Part shown: positions 46,559 through 55,617 of the stretch, in pieces
How the letters are laid out: each line of letters opens with the position of its first letter
Numbering within the stretch: the first letter of the stretch is position 1
NCBI GenBank assembly: GCA_945878975.1
Contig: CAMCUM010000014.1
Location: 1 to 56,941, forward strand
Reading direction: 5' to 3'
Origin: Legionella genomosp. 1
GTDB taxonomy: Bacteria > Pseudomonadota > Gammaproteobacteria > Legionellales > Legionellaceae
DNA: 56,941 nt
Notes under the pieces: generated by a model
The model's input: only the letters and a program-made list of their open reading frames with translations
Told to the model about the DNA's origin: nothing
Database searches by the model: none
Position numbers and translations under genes: made by a program

Positions 46559-47106
46559 CGGTGTATTCCTAATGTGAGATCATGTCATTGTTGAAATCAA
46601 GCAGTGAATGTTTTGCTGAATTCAATGGGAGGATATTTGGTTTTTGCCGTTTTAGCCAGCTTAATCTGAAAAAACCATAAAAAAGCAGCTTGGCGTCATT
46701 TTTAGTGCAAAAATTGGACAAAATCACTTTTTTGAGCTATAGTTATAGTAAGACTAGTGATTATCGAACAGCTCATAGCTACTGGCCGATTGGTCAGGAG
46801 AACGTTGTAGCGCACAAGCCGTTAGGCAGTTACTCTGAGAGGCGTTCTGTTGTAAACGGAGCTCGGCTCGATATCACGGTCGTTTAGATTTTAATAAGAC
46901 TTACGCACATCCCCACCCCTTCTTTTTTGGCCAAAATATAAATTCAGTGTTGAAAATATTAACAATTAATGGTATGGTCTAGGTTATTATTTGATATCCA
47001 TAGTAGTTTCCAGGAAGTTTGCAATGTTATATCTTGTCTTTTTGTATATCTTTTGTGTTACATTATTTCAGAAAAATTCGTATAACAGGCGAGTAAGAGG
47101 TTTTCA
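46559..47106. other. Intergenic stretch without a supported gene
   Basis: No convincing gene is seen in these 548 bases; a 65-codon TTG-started frame at 46690 lacks a ribosome site and looks accidental. The right end holds a promoter-like pair at 46950-46978 for the next gene. The first 100 bases would contain the 5' region of the cold-shock gene. Confidence 0.5.
46950..46978 (+). promoter_or_regulatory. Predicted sigma-70 promoter of the 47107 gene
   Basis: TTGAAA (46950-46955) and TATGGT (46973-46978) are separated by 17 bases. The pair lies about 130 bases before the start codon in AT-rich sequence. The -10 match is imperfect. Confidence 0.35.
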
Positions 47107-48225
47107 ATGACGACTTTGTTTGTTTTCTTTGTTCATGGCAGTGGTTGTGATTTGAAAATGGTGACCAAGGCAACAATGGGTGTTGAGTCTGTTATTACGC
47201 TGGCTGTTTTTTATGAGCAACATACTTGTTCCATAACGATTAGCGGTAGTCCCATTGTTATCGAGTATTTAGAAACGCGAGCGGCGTGGTTTTTTGAAGA
47301 TGGGGATGATAATCTGGCTTTGTTTAAGCAATTGTTTGATCGATTAAAGGCCAGATATGGGTTGAAGTCAGATCAAATTTATGCATCTTTGGAGAATAAT
47401 TGGGCTGTTCCAGGTGCGAAATATCCGACGCAATCAGTCGTGGATGTGATCAACCATATGCAACCAGGCAACACAGTTTTGCCTTCGGGTACGCCTGATT
47501 GTACTAAATTTTCTTATTATTGGATGCGCTATTATAACTGTCCAAAGCTGGAGTTGAACGAAAGCTTTGTGATGCCAGAAAGTTATTATACAGAAGAAGA
47601 GCTGAGCGCCGAGAAAATAGCAGAACTCAATACAATCGCTCAACGCCTACATTTGAAGTGCGTGCCTCATTCGATGGCAGCATTTGATAAAGCGTATCTA
47701 GCACGTTGTGTTCGTATTTTGCTAGATAAAATCGCTGCAAAAAAGATGGCGCAGGAGCTCGAGGTTGCGTTATACCGCTCAGTGAAACGCTCAGAAACTT
47801 TCATGGAGGAACCTCTTGAATCTATTCAAATATTAGCTACTTTAGCATGTTATGACGATTATGGTCTGATAACGCCTTGTGGTAAGCCCGATGAAATGAA
47901 GGATGAACGAAGCGATCTAAACGGTGTTGAATTTGTTTCTACAGGTAGGTCGGACAATGATGATTGGGTAACTGTTCCAGGAGACTATTTCATTCAGGAG
48001 CCTGTTCAAATGTCGCTGACACAGATGGCAATAGAAGAGCAACCCAAGCCTTGGGAAAAAGACATTCTGGATCATAAAATAAATTCAGGCGCGACACGCC
48101 TCAAACCTTCCAATGCGTGTTTTCCCAGACCAGCGAATAGCTGGTTGCGTTTTTTTTGTTGCTGTGGGTCTGAGGACAGCGTCGTCTCTAGTGATGAGTG
48201 TATGGCTATGGCTAACAACGGATAA
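47107..48225 (+). CDS. Orphan protein with C-terminal cysteine cluster (candidate effector)
   Basis: AGAGG lies 6-7 bases before ATG 47107. The 372-residue protein has a beta-rich N-terminus (FVFFVHGSG, TLAVFYEQHTCSITISGSPIVIEYLE), an alpha-helical middle and a low-complexity C-terminal third. Near the end is LRFFCCCGSEDSVV, three adjacent Cys preceded by aromatic residues, resembling membrane-anchoring palmitoylated cysteine clusters of eukaryotic proteins. The N-terminal HGSGCD could be mistaken for a hydrolase nucleophile region, but no triad is evident. No family is recognised; a host-lipidated effector is a hypothesis only. Confidence 0.62.
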   Translation: MTTLFVFFVHGSGCDLKMVTKATMGVESVITLAVFYEQHTCSITISGSPIVIEYLETRAAWFFEDGDDNLALFKQLFDRLKARYGLKSDQIYASLENNWAVPGAKYPTQSVVDVINHMQPGNTVLPSGTPDCTKFSYYWMRYYNCPKLELNESFVMPESYYTEEELSAEKIAELNTIAQRLHLKCVPHSMAAFDKAYLARCVRILLDKIAAKKMAQELEVALYRSVKRSETFMEEPLESIQILATLACYDDYGLITPCGKPDEMKDERSDLNGVEFVSTGRSDNDDWVTVPGDYFIQEPVQMSLTQMAIEEQPKPWEKDILDHKINSGATRLKPSNACFPRPANSWLRFFCCCGSEDSVVSSDECMAMANNG

Positions 48226-48272
48226 ATAGAAAATAAGGACCGCGTCCGCGATCCTAAGATGATTGCCTATCA

Positions 48273-49052
48273 CTAGTCGCGGATTCCAGTGCCACGCCGC
48301 ATCAAGCATATGTTCAATCCGAATACGCCTATGTTCAATAGACATAATACGGTTAATGCTAGTCCAACATGGTGACTGGGGTGATCCAGCATCACATAAC
48401 GCAATAATTCCACCATGTAAAAAATCGGATTGAGTAAGACCATATGCTGCCAGAAGGGGGGTAGCATGGAAATGGAATAAAAAACGCCGCCTAAATAAGT
48501 TAAGGGGGAGAGGATGAATGTGGGTACCACCATCACACTATCATAAGTTTTTGCCAACATGCCATTGGTATAACCTGCTAATGAAAATAAGCAAGCGATT
48601 AAGAGAATGACACCAAAGGTGGCAGGTAAATGAATAACAGAGAGATCGACGAAATATGCCGCTACCCCTAAGACTAAAAGTGCCACCAACAGCGCACGTA
48701 ACACACCCCCAAGGGTATAACCAATTAAGATGAGAGTGGAGTGGAGCGGGCTGACCAATACTTCTTCTATGCTGCGCTGAAAACGTGCACTAAATAAAGA
48801 CGAAGACGAATTGGAATAGGCATTGGTGATGACTGCAATCATAACCAGGCCTGGCGCAATAAATGTGCTATAAGCCAACCCTTCAATTTCACGCATTTGT
48901 TGACCTATGACAGCGCCAAAAATAGAAAAATACAGCAATGTTGTGATGACGGAAGGCAGAAAACTCTGTACTGAAATCCGAAACATGCGTGCCATTTCAT
49001 GACGGACAACGGTATATAAAGCGATGAATTGTATCCGAACATTATGTTTCAT
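48273..49052 (-). CDS. yadH: ABC-2 type transporter permease (YadH-like)
   Basis: The 259-residue protein has six predicted membrane helices and ABC-2 features (FLPSVITTLLYFSIFGAVIG, MREIEGLAYSTFIAPGLVM, FQRSIEEVLVSPLHSTLILIGYTLGG, FILSPLTYLGGVFYSISMLP). It pairs with the ATPase gene upstream, which it overlaps by 11 bases. YadGH-type transporters export unknown, possibly lipid-linked, substrates. Confidence 0.9.
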   Translation of the reverse strand: MKHNVRIQFIALYTVVRHEMARMFRISVQSFLPSVITTLLYFSIFGAVIGQQMREIEGLAYSTFIAPGLVMIAVITNAYSNSSSSLFSARFQRSIEEVLVSPLHSTLILIGYTLGGVLRALLVALLVLGVAAYFVDLSVIHLPATFGVILLIACLFSLAGYTNGMLAKTYDSVMVVPTFILSPLTYLGGVFYSISMLPPFWQHMVLLNPIFYMVELLRYVMLDHPSHHVGLALTVLCLLNIGVFGLNICLMRRGTGIRD

Positions 49053-49965
49053 GATGAATCACATCCATAAATAATTCTTCCAATCGATTGGTTTTATTGC
49101 GCATGCTGTGGATCTTGAGATCTTGTTGAGCGAATACGGCAAAGATCTCATTCAGAGTGTAGTGGTTGTCTACGCGCAATTCTATTTGATTGGGATCGAG
49201 CAGCGTCGCAGTAAAAGGACTCAGATCAGGGAGTTTTTTCAGTGGTTCGATGATATCAAAAATAAAGGTTTGATGATGTAAGGAATGCAGAACTTTCTTA
49301 ATGGTGTTTTGTTCAACAATGATTCCTTGGTCAATAATGGCCAGTTGATCACAGAGTTGTTCTGCTTCTTCTAAATAATGAGTGGTTAAGACAATCGTCG
49401 TGCCAGCCTCATTGATCTCTTGCAAGAATTCCCAGATAGCATGGCGAATTTCGATGTCCACCCCGGCGGTGGGTTCATCAAGCAATAAGACAGTAGGCTG
49501 ATGGATCAATGCGCGTGCAATCATAAGACGGCGTTTCATGCCACCTGATAAATAACGTACAATAGCATCGCGTTTCTGCCATAATCCGACTTGTTTTAAT
49601 AAGGTTTCTGCCCGTTTTTGTGCCTCTTTGCGATTTAGACCAAAATAACCGGCTTGCGTTATCAGGATTTGTTCGCATTTTTCAAAAATGTTTAAATTGA
49701 TCTCCTGTGGCACCAAACCCAGCGATTTTTTGGCTAACGTAGGATGTCGGTCGAGATCATGCCCATTGATTGCAATCGTGCCGGACGTTTTTTTGAGAAG
49801 TGAGCTGATGAGCCCAATCGTGGTGGATTTGCCTGCGCCATTCGCTCCCAGGAGCGCAAAAAAATCGCCTTTTTTGACACATAAATTAATCCCGCGTAAA
49901 GCTTCCACGCCCGAGGTATAAGTTTTATAGAGGTCTTGGATGTTTAAAGCGTTAGACGAAGTCAT
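49042..49965 (-). CDS. yadG: ABC transporter ATP-binding protein (YadG-like)
   Basis: The 307-residue ATPase has Walker A GANGAGKST at 40-48, a Q-loop in LGLVPQEINL, signature LSGGM at 139-143, Walker B LLLDEPTAGVD at about 160-170 and a switch His in LTTHYLEEAE. A C-terminal 80-residue accessory domain follows, as in YadG and other ABC-2 exporters. It overlaps the upstream nucleotidase gene by 14 bases and the permease gene by 11, so the three form one tightly coupled operon. Confidence 0.93.
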   Translation of the reverse strand: MTSSNALNIQDLYKTYTSGVEALRGINLCVKKGDFFALLGANGAGKSTTIGLISSLLKKTSGTIAINGHDLDRHPTLAKKSLGLVPQEINLNIFEKCEQILITQAGYFGLNRKEAQKRAETLLKQVGLWQKRDAIVRYLSGGMKRRLMIARALIHQPTVLLLDEPTAGVDIEIRHAIWEFLQEINEAGTTIVLTTHYLEEAEQLCDQLAIIDQGIIVEQNTIKKVLHSLHHQTFIFDIIEPLKKLPDLSPFTATLLDPNQIELRVDNHYTLNEIFAVFAQQDLKIHSMRNKTNRLEELFMDVIHHET

Positions 49966-51325
49966 GAGCTAATGGTCTCTTATGGGCACGAAAATAAGAA
50001 AAAGGGGATGCAGAAAGCAGATCGCTGATTTGCTCCATATAAACACAAGCATAGCGTTCTACTTGATAGGCAAAATAACTTTCTTCTGCGCCTGCACGAA
50101 ATACCCGACCCCACATACGATTAAAAAAGGTTTCTTGTTTTGCGATCAAAGTCGATATTTGAGTATCCACTTGCAGGATTTGTTCATGCAATGCATTTAA
50201 TTGGGTTTCTTCAACCTGTGTTTTATGCAAAATGGTTCGAGATTGTAAGGTCACGAAGGTTTGTTCTAATGCTTCTTTTTCCGCCATTTTTTGCTGGATA
50301 GCTTGCTCCAGGGGCAACGTTTGGTTTTGCGCCTGAATCTCCTCCCCGAGTTCTTCCACTACTAGGCCTGTCCTCCAATTACAATCTTTTTTCAGGCATA
50401 AGATGTCTCCGTAAATATGATCTCCGATGTACAAGATTTCATCTTCTTGCAAGCTCAAATCAGCGGTAAATTTGTTGGCATTCCCACCTTGATAAATACC
50501 TGGTTTGATAGGTCCAAGCATATTTTTCATTTGACCGCTGTTGGGATCCACTTCCAGGAAGGGCAGTTTGTCATAAAAGAAACGTGGTTTGGCTGATAGG
50601 GTGATGAGATATTCAAAGATGTCTTGCCAATGTTCTCCAGGCTCCAAAAACGGTGTGATAGCGTAATCTAAGAGTAATTTGCTATAAGCATAATCTGAAT
50701 TGGTGACGATAAAAATTTTTTTGCCATGTTGGATATATTGTTTTAAGCCGGCAACTACTTTGGGATCGCGTTGGATATAATCATCTAGATGCTGCGCGAT
50801 ATAATGTTTCAAATGACCCTCGGCATGCACGGCATCAACCGAAAATAGAGTATCAACGGCAATGGTTTCATAAGAGGGTAAGGATCCAGGAAATTTGTCT
50901 TTGTAACCAATGATTTGACCGAGTAACACACAGAAAGCAATGGAAAATGACGTATCAATGGCGATGTAATTATTATCATTTAGATCGACGTAGGTACTGC
51001 GATAAATGCGCTTTTGCTCTTCGAATTGAATCAATTGCGTGCCATGGTAACTTCTGCGAATCGCGCCATATCGATTGAGTTTTAAGATATTGCCATTTTT
51101 GCTATCCACGACGGACCCACGGATGGCGGAGTCAAAATCAAATTCGAATTGCTTGATCTCAACGGGATACTGTTTATGTTGAATGAGGTAATCGATCACA
51201 AACTGATACACCAAAGCCTCAAATTTTTGGGTTTGATAACGGATCAGCGTGTGATCCATATCTAAACCAATGTATTTGATTCTTTTCATGTTGAGCGTGC
51301 GATTTACAAACACTGAGTGCGGCAT
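49952..51325 (-). CDS. HAD-superfamily 5'-nucleotidase (cN-II-like)
   Basis: The 457 residues start at ATG 51325, with CGGAG 5 bases upstream. The HAD nucleophile motif is LDMDHTL (Asp22, Asp24), motif II is in FIVTNSDYAYSKLLLDYA and motif III is GDHIYGDILC. SLPSYETIAVDTLFSVDAVH and KPGIYQGGNANKFTADL are typical of the IMP/GMP-preferring cytosolic nucleotidase II family, shared with eukaryotes and Legionella. The last 120 residues form a long coiled-coil and cap region. It should dephosphorylate purine nucleotides and tune their pool. It leads the operon with the ABC transporter genes. Confidence 0.87.
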   Translation of the reverse strand: MPHSVFVNRTLNMKRIKYIGLDMDHTLIRYQTQKFEALVYQFVIDYLIQHKQYPVEIKQFEFDFDSAIRGSVVDSKNGNILKLNRYGAIRRSYHGTQLIQFEEQKRIYRSTYVDLNDNNYIAIDTSFSIAFCVLLGQIIGYKDKFPGSLPSYETIAVDTLFSVDAVHAEGHLKHYIAQHLDDYIQRDPKVVAGLKQYIQHGKKIFIVTNSDYAYSKLLLDYAITPFLEPGEHWQDIFEYLITLSAKPRFFYDKLPFLEVDPNSGQMKNMLGPIKPGIYQGGNANKFTADLSLQEDEILYIGDHIYGDILCLKKDCNWRTGLVVEELGEEIQAQNQTLPLEQAIQQKMAEKEALEQTFVTLQSRTILHKTQVEETQLNALHEQILQVDTQISTLIAKQETFFNRMWGRVFRAGAEESYFAYQVERYACVYMEQISDLLSASPFSYFRAHKRPLAHDFV

Positions 51326-51492
51326 GTTGCTCCGAAACGAGTAAGCTTTTTACGATGATATACTGGGTTTTGTGTCAGGGCAACCGTATAACGGGGTAAG
51401 CACGCTAAATGACACATATTATGAGAAAAATGAAACGGAATGGAGAGGCGAGAGGCGCTCGCCCGGATGTGTGCTCGGAAAGGATTGACATA

Positions 51493-52608
51493 TTATCGGG
51501 GAAAACGAGCATTATATTCGGCATGTTTTTCTTGATCCAACATAGGAATCTCCTGCAGCCAATCGTTTAATTTTTCTTTGATTGCTTTTTTCTCGGCTTT
51601 GAAGTATTTATTACTTCTCGAAATTTTGGCATCTTCACTGAGGATGCTCCATCTCACAACATACACAATCGTTGCTAAAACCTTCAATACAAGGTTGAGC
51701 TGTGGCCAAATTTCCGCTTGCTCAGATCCTGCGGCTTGTAAATCCTCACCAATTTCAGTAAGTGCTGCGTTTAAGCTTTTCTGATAAACTTTGCTCAAGT
51801 CAGCGACATTGGCTTTTTCATCCTTTAATCCAGAAAAATATGCATTGCCAATCTCTGATACACGTTGTATTAAACTATTAATAATCTCTTTATGTTCAGG
51901 TACCTCAACCTCCACGTTGATATTTTCTATAAATGTATTATAGGCGCCTTGAAAGACATCCAGCGGCGTGGGCTGTAAAAAATCAGTAACATATAAAACG
52001 ATTTTGTATATGTCGTCTTCTACAATGTGAATCATATCGTTCCAAGCTTGATCTGTGTCAGAGTACTCTTGGTCTGCAGTCACGTCACCGAAAGCAGCAT
52101 TGACATTATCAGTCGCATTGCGGAACGCCGCATTGACACTTAAAATTAAATTTTCTATGTCGGTTTCAAATTTATTTTTCAGGATTTCTCGGTCGGCATC
52201 TGGTGATTTAATATTCATCAAACATTGGGAGCACAATGTATAAAGTTCCTCTGAAAATCTATTTATTTTCGTTTCAAATTGCGGGTATTTGGTGACTGCT
52301 TGTTTTAAAGAACTTGAAAAAGCAGCATATTTTTCTGAAAATACTTCAAGGGCTGGATCTTCATCTATCATATATGATACTGCTCTTGCCATGGCAATTG
52401 CTCGCTCAACCCCTGAGTCTGAGGGATGCTCTGACAGCTCCCCCATGGCTTGGTTAAATTTCATTTGTACGTCGTGTGCGGTAGCTGATGCATCAAGATC
52501 TAAAATGTGTAAGGCTTTGGTTCGATCCATCTCATCAATTAAACTTGTGGGAGTGCGTGCCCCATCTGTATGCCCTTCGCTGTCATTACTGCCATCTCTG
52601 CTTCGCAT
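51493..52608 (-). CDS. Orphan helical protein with degenerate J-domain-like N-terminus
   Basis: GAGGG precedes ATG 52608. Residues about 28-85 (DRTKALHILDLDASATAHDVQMKFNQAMGELSEHPSDSGVERAIAMARAVSYMIDE) follow the helix pattern of J-domains, but the HPD motif that activates DnaK is absent. The remaining 280 residues are helical and acidic with one moderately hydrophobic segment (LNLVLKVLATIVYVVRW, about 320-337). No signal peptide or known domain is seen. It could be a co-chaperone decoy or effector; this is inference. It is divergent from msbA. Confidence 0.6.
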   Translation of the reverse strand: MRSRDGSNDSEGHTDGARTPTSLIDEMDRTKALHILDLDASATAHDVQMKFNQAMGELSEHPSDSGVERAIAMARAVSYMIDEDPALEVFSEKYAAFSSSLKQAVTKYPQFETKINRFSEELYTLCSQCLMNIKSPDADREILKNKFETDIENLILSVNAAFRNATDNVNAAFGDVTADQEYSDTDQAWNDMIHIVEDDIYKIVLYVTDFLQPTPLDVFQGAYNTFIENINVEVEVPEHKEIINSLIQRVSEIGNAYFSGLKDEKANVADLSKVYQKSLNAALTEIGEDLQAAGSEQAEIWPQLNLVLKVLATIVYVVRWSILSEDAKISRSNKYFKAEKKAIKEKLNDWLQEIPMLDQEKHAEYNARFPR

Positions 52609-52769
52609 GATACCCTCTAAAATGAGTTTCTATACCATTAGTTGTAGTCAATAATTGGCACTTTGTCAAAAAAAAAACCAACAGTATGGTTATTTTTATT
52701 AATTGAGAGTAGAATCAGGCGCTTAATTTTGCTCTTTGTATGGTGCTATGTCTTTGTGAGGCGTGTTAT

Positions 52770-52824
52770 GACGAAGCCATTCTGTGGTCTTGGATGTCGC
52801 TGGGTTGCTGCGCTCGCAAAGACG
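52770..52824. repeat. Diverged GACGAAGC/GCGAG-type interspersed repeat upstream of msbA
   Basis: The ends GACGAAGCCATTC and GCTCGCAAAGACG resemble the two ends of the bacterial repeat with consensus GACGAAGCAATCC and GCGAGGAGCG. It lies 45 bases before the msbA start and could add sequence to its leader. Assignment is from memory of the repeat family. Confidence 0.4.
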
Positions 52825-52868
52825 GTTTGTGGCTGTACAAAGAATTTTTTAGTGAGAAAGTTGCCATT

Positions 52869-54641
52869 ATGACCGCTCCAATTGTAAAGAAACGCGCGTA
52901 TTTGTTACGCCGTTTGCTCACTTATGTTAAACCATTTTGGCCAATTTTGGTGTTGGGTTTGTTGGCGAATGGTTTATATGCTGCGATCGATGCGGCGCTG
53001 ACTTACTCACTGCGGCCCTTTTTAGATAAGGGGTTTGTTCATCCGGATTTGAATTTTGTGAAAGATATTCCTTTGGTTTTGTTGATAGGGATCTCTTTGC
53101 GAGGTTTGGTGAGCGCGGTGGGTTCTTATAGTATGACGTCCGTGGCGCGATCGGTGGTGAATTTATTACGTCAAAAAGTGTTTTCGCATATTTTACGGTT
53201 ACCTGCTGATTATTATGATGAAGTGAGTTCTGGACAATTACTGTCCAAAATTTTATATGATGTCGAGCAAGTGGCCCAAGTTTCAGCGGATGCTTTGACG
53301 GATTTTGTCCAGAATACCTGCGCGATCATCGGCTTATTGACTGTGATGATGGTGGTTTGTTGGCAGCTGTCGGTATTGTTTCTTATTACGGTGCCTTTTA
53401 TTGGTTTGATTGTGAACCTGACCAATAAACGTGTACGCCGCATCAGTCATAAAATTCAACAATCTATGGGGCAAGTGACTGAAATTGCAGCCGAAGCCAT
53501 CGATGGATATCGAGATGTGAGGGTGTTTGGTGGGATGGCGCATGAGAGCAAGCGCTTCCATCATGCGACAGAATTATCGCGTATTCAAGATATGAAAGTA
53601 GCAATGTCTAAAGCAATTAATGTTTGTGCGGTGCAAGTGATCATTGCATTGGGTATTGCGATGATTATTTTAGCGGCTATCAAATTAACCAGCGTCATTA
53701 CGGTGACTGCCGGCACATTTTTGGTGGTGATCGCTGCAATATTGCAATTAATCAAACCCATGAAGACCCTCACGTCACTGCATGTTTCTATTCAGCGTGG
53801 GTTGGCTGGTGCCGAGTCTATTTTTCAAATGCTGGATTGTAAATCTGAATCGGATACCGGCAAAATCACTTTGCCACGTAAACCCTGTCAGATCCGTTTT
53901 GATAAGGTCTCATACGCTTATCGTCAGGGGGAACAGGTATTACATGACATGAGCTTTACGATTGAAGCAGGTGAAACGGTGGCATTGGTTGGGCACTCTG
54001 GGAGTGGAAAATCAACCATTGCAAGTTTGCTGCCGCGATTTTATGAAGTGAGCTCTGGCGCGATTTTGGTGGACGAGGTTCCTATTCAAGATCTGTCTTT
54101 GGCATCTTTACGTGATGCGATGTCGGTTGTCAATCAACGGGTCACATTATTCAATGATACCATTGCGGCGAATATTGCTTATGGTCGCTTTAAGAGTAGT
54201 CGTGCTGATGTCGTACATGCTGCCAAATTGGCCTATGCAGATATATTTATTCAAGCATTACCGCAAGGCTATGACACGCGTGTTGGAGAAGATGGCGTTT
54301 TGTTATCTGGTGGCCAGCGGCAACGTTTGGCTTTGGCACGTGCTATTTTGAAAGATGCACCGATTTTAATTTTAGATGAGGCAACGTCGGCTTTGGATAA
54401 TGAGTCGGAGCGTTATATTCAAATTGCATTAGAAGAAGTGATCAAATCACGTACGGCCTTGATTATCGCACATCGTTTGTCTACTATTCAGCGCGCAGAT
54501 AGAATTTTAGTGGTGCATCAGGGTCGCATTGTCGAATCAGGTACGCATGAAACGCTCTTGGCCAAAGGGGGACAGTACGCGCAACTGTATCGAATGCAAT
54601 CGAACGAGACTGAGATCTTGAATGTTGAGCCAGCGCTGTAG
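52869..54641 (+). CDS. msbA: Lipid A ABC transporter/flippase MsbA
   Basis: MsbA flips core-lipid A across the inner membrane. The 591-residue protein from ATG 52869 has six N-terminal membrane helices (RLLTYVKPFWPILVLGLLAN onward) and a C-terminal nucleotide-binding domain with Walker A GHSGSGKST (about 374), signature LSGGQRQR (about 479), Walker B ILILDEATSALD and an H-loop in IIAHRLSTIQRADRI. Length and organisation match MsbA. The longer frame to 52740 runs through a repeat and is not used. lpxK overlaps its 3' end by 20 bases, the classic msbA-lpxK pair. Confidence 0.95.
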   Translation: MTAPIVKKRAYLLRRLLTYVKPFWPILVLGLLANGLYAAIDAALTYSLRPFLDKGFVHPDLNFVKDIPLVLLIGISLRGLVSAVGSYSMTSVARSVVNLLRQKVFSHILRLPADYYDEVSSGQLLSKILYDVEQVAQVSADALTDFVQNTCAIIGLLTVMMVVCWQLSVLFLITVPFIGLIVNLTNKRVRRISHKIQQSMGQVTEIAAEAIDGYRDVRVFGGMAHESKRFHHATELSRIQDMKVAMSKAINVCAVQVIIALGIAMIILAAIKLTSVITVTAGTFLVVIAAILQLIKPMKTLTSLHVSIQRGLAGAESIFQMLDCKSESDTGKITLPRKPCQIRFDKVSYAYRQGEQVLHDMSFTIEAGETVALVGHSGSGKSTIASLLPRFYEVSSGAILVDEVPIQDLSLASLRDAMSVVNQRVTLFNDTIAANIAYGRFKSSRADVVHAAKLAYADIFIQALPQGYDTRVGEDGVLLSGGQRQRLALARAILKDAPILILDEATSALDNESERYIQIALEEVIKSRTALIIAHRLSTIQRADRILVVHQGRIVESGTHETLLAKGGQYAQLYRMQSNETEILNVEPAL

Positions 54642-55617
54642 AAATTGGGTAGATGAGCTGTGGTATGGGCAAAATCGGCTGCGCTATCTTTTATGGCCCA
54701 TATCCCTGCTTTTTCAAGCGGTGGCATGGTTGCGGCGCAGATGGTTAACATGGCGATGCCAACCTGTGTCGGTGCCTATTATTGTGGTGGGCAATCTGAC
54801 AGTAGGTGGGGTGGGTAAGACTCCTCTGGTCATTGCTTTGGCACAGTATTTCACGGCACAAGGACTCCGGGTTGGGATTGTGAGTCGTGGGTATGGCGCG
54901 CATATTCGCAAATTTCCACATTGTGTGTGTGAGGAAGATGCTGCATGGTTGGTGGGCGATGAGCCTAAGCTATTGGCTTTGAAAACGCAGTGTCCCGTTG
55001 TCATTGCGCCTAATCGCTTGCAAGCTGTACAGTATTTATTGCAGCATCACCAGTCGCAACTGATCATCAGCGATGACGGGTTGCAGCATTATGCCATGCC
55101 TAGGCAGATAGAAATTGCGGTCATAGATGGTGTGCGCGGCTTGGGATCGGGTATGTGTTTACCAGCGGGACCATTGCGCGAATCGGCGTCACGCTTACAA
55201 CAAGTCGATTTTATAGTTGTCAATGGCGCGCAGACTGTGCATACTCCTTACGGGAATAGTTATCATATGATCATGCAAGCTGATTTACCGCACTCGTTTA
55301 AGGGGCAATCTCTTGCATGGGATGAGATAGAAATGCCTTGTTCTGCGGTGGCTGGGATGGGGCATCCAGAGCGATTTTTTGCATTATTGAGTCAATTAGG
55401 AGTAGTATTTCAGCCATATAAGTTTGCAGATCACCATGAGTTTACGCCAGAGGATTTGGCATGTTTGCAAAAGCCGGTGATCATGACAGAAAAGGATGCG
55501 GTCAAATGTTGCGCTTTTGCAACGGATGCAATGTATTATCTACCAGTGGAGGCTAAGCTGAGTGATGAGTTTTGGACAAAAATATGGTCTCAAATCAAGG
55601 CCCATGTACACAATTAA
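54622..55617 (+). CDS. lpxK: Tetraacyldisaccharide 4'-kinase
   Basis: LpxK phosphorylates the 4' position of the lipid A disaccharide. The 331 residues have an N-terminal amphipathic/membrane helix (RYLLWPISLLFQAVAWLRR), a P-loop in VGNLTVGGVGKTPLVIAL, GIVSRGYGAHI, the VGDEPKLLA segment, the DDGLQHYAMPRQIEIAVID block and GNGMCLPAGPLRE-like residues GLGSGMCLPAGPLRE. It overlaps msbA by 20 bases and the following gene by 14, so it is translated from the same transcript. Confidence 0.95.
   Translation: MLSQRCRNWVDELWYGQNRLRYLLWPISLLFQAVAWLRRRWLTWRCQPVSVPIIVVGNLTVGGVGKTPLVIALAQYFTAQGLRVGIVSRGYGAHIRKFPHCVCEEDAAWLVGDEPKLLALKTQCPVVIAPNRLQAVQYLLQHHQSQLIISDDGLQHYAMPRQIEIAVIDGVRGLGSGMCLPAGPLRESASRLQQVDFIVVNGAQTVHTPYGNSYHMIMQADLPHSFKGQSLAWDEIEMPCSAVAGMGHPERFFALLSQLGVVFQPYKFADHHEFTPEDLACLQKPVIMTEKDAVKCCAFATDAMYYLPVEAKLSDEFWTKIWSQIKAHVHN

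Noticed and set aside
46690-46887. 65-codon frame with TTG start
   Set aside because: No ribosome site, no recognisable composition or motif, and it lies in a stretch that otherwise looks non-coding.
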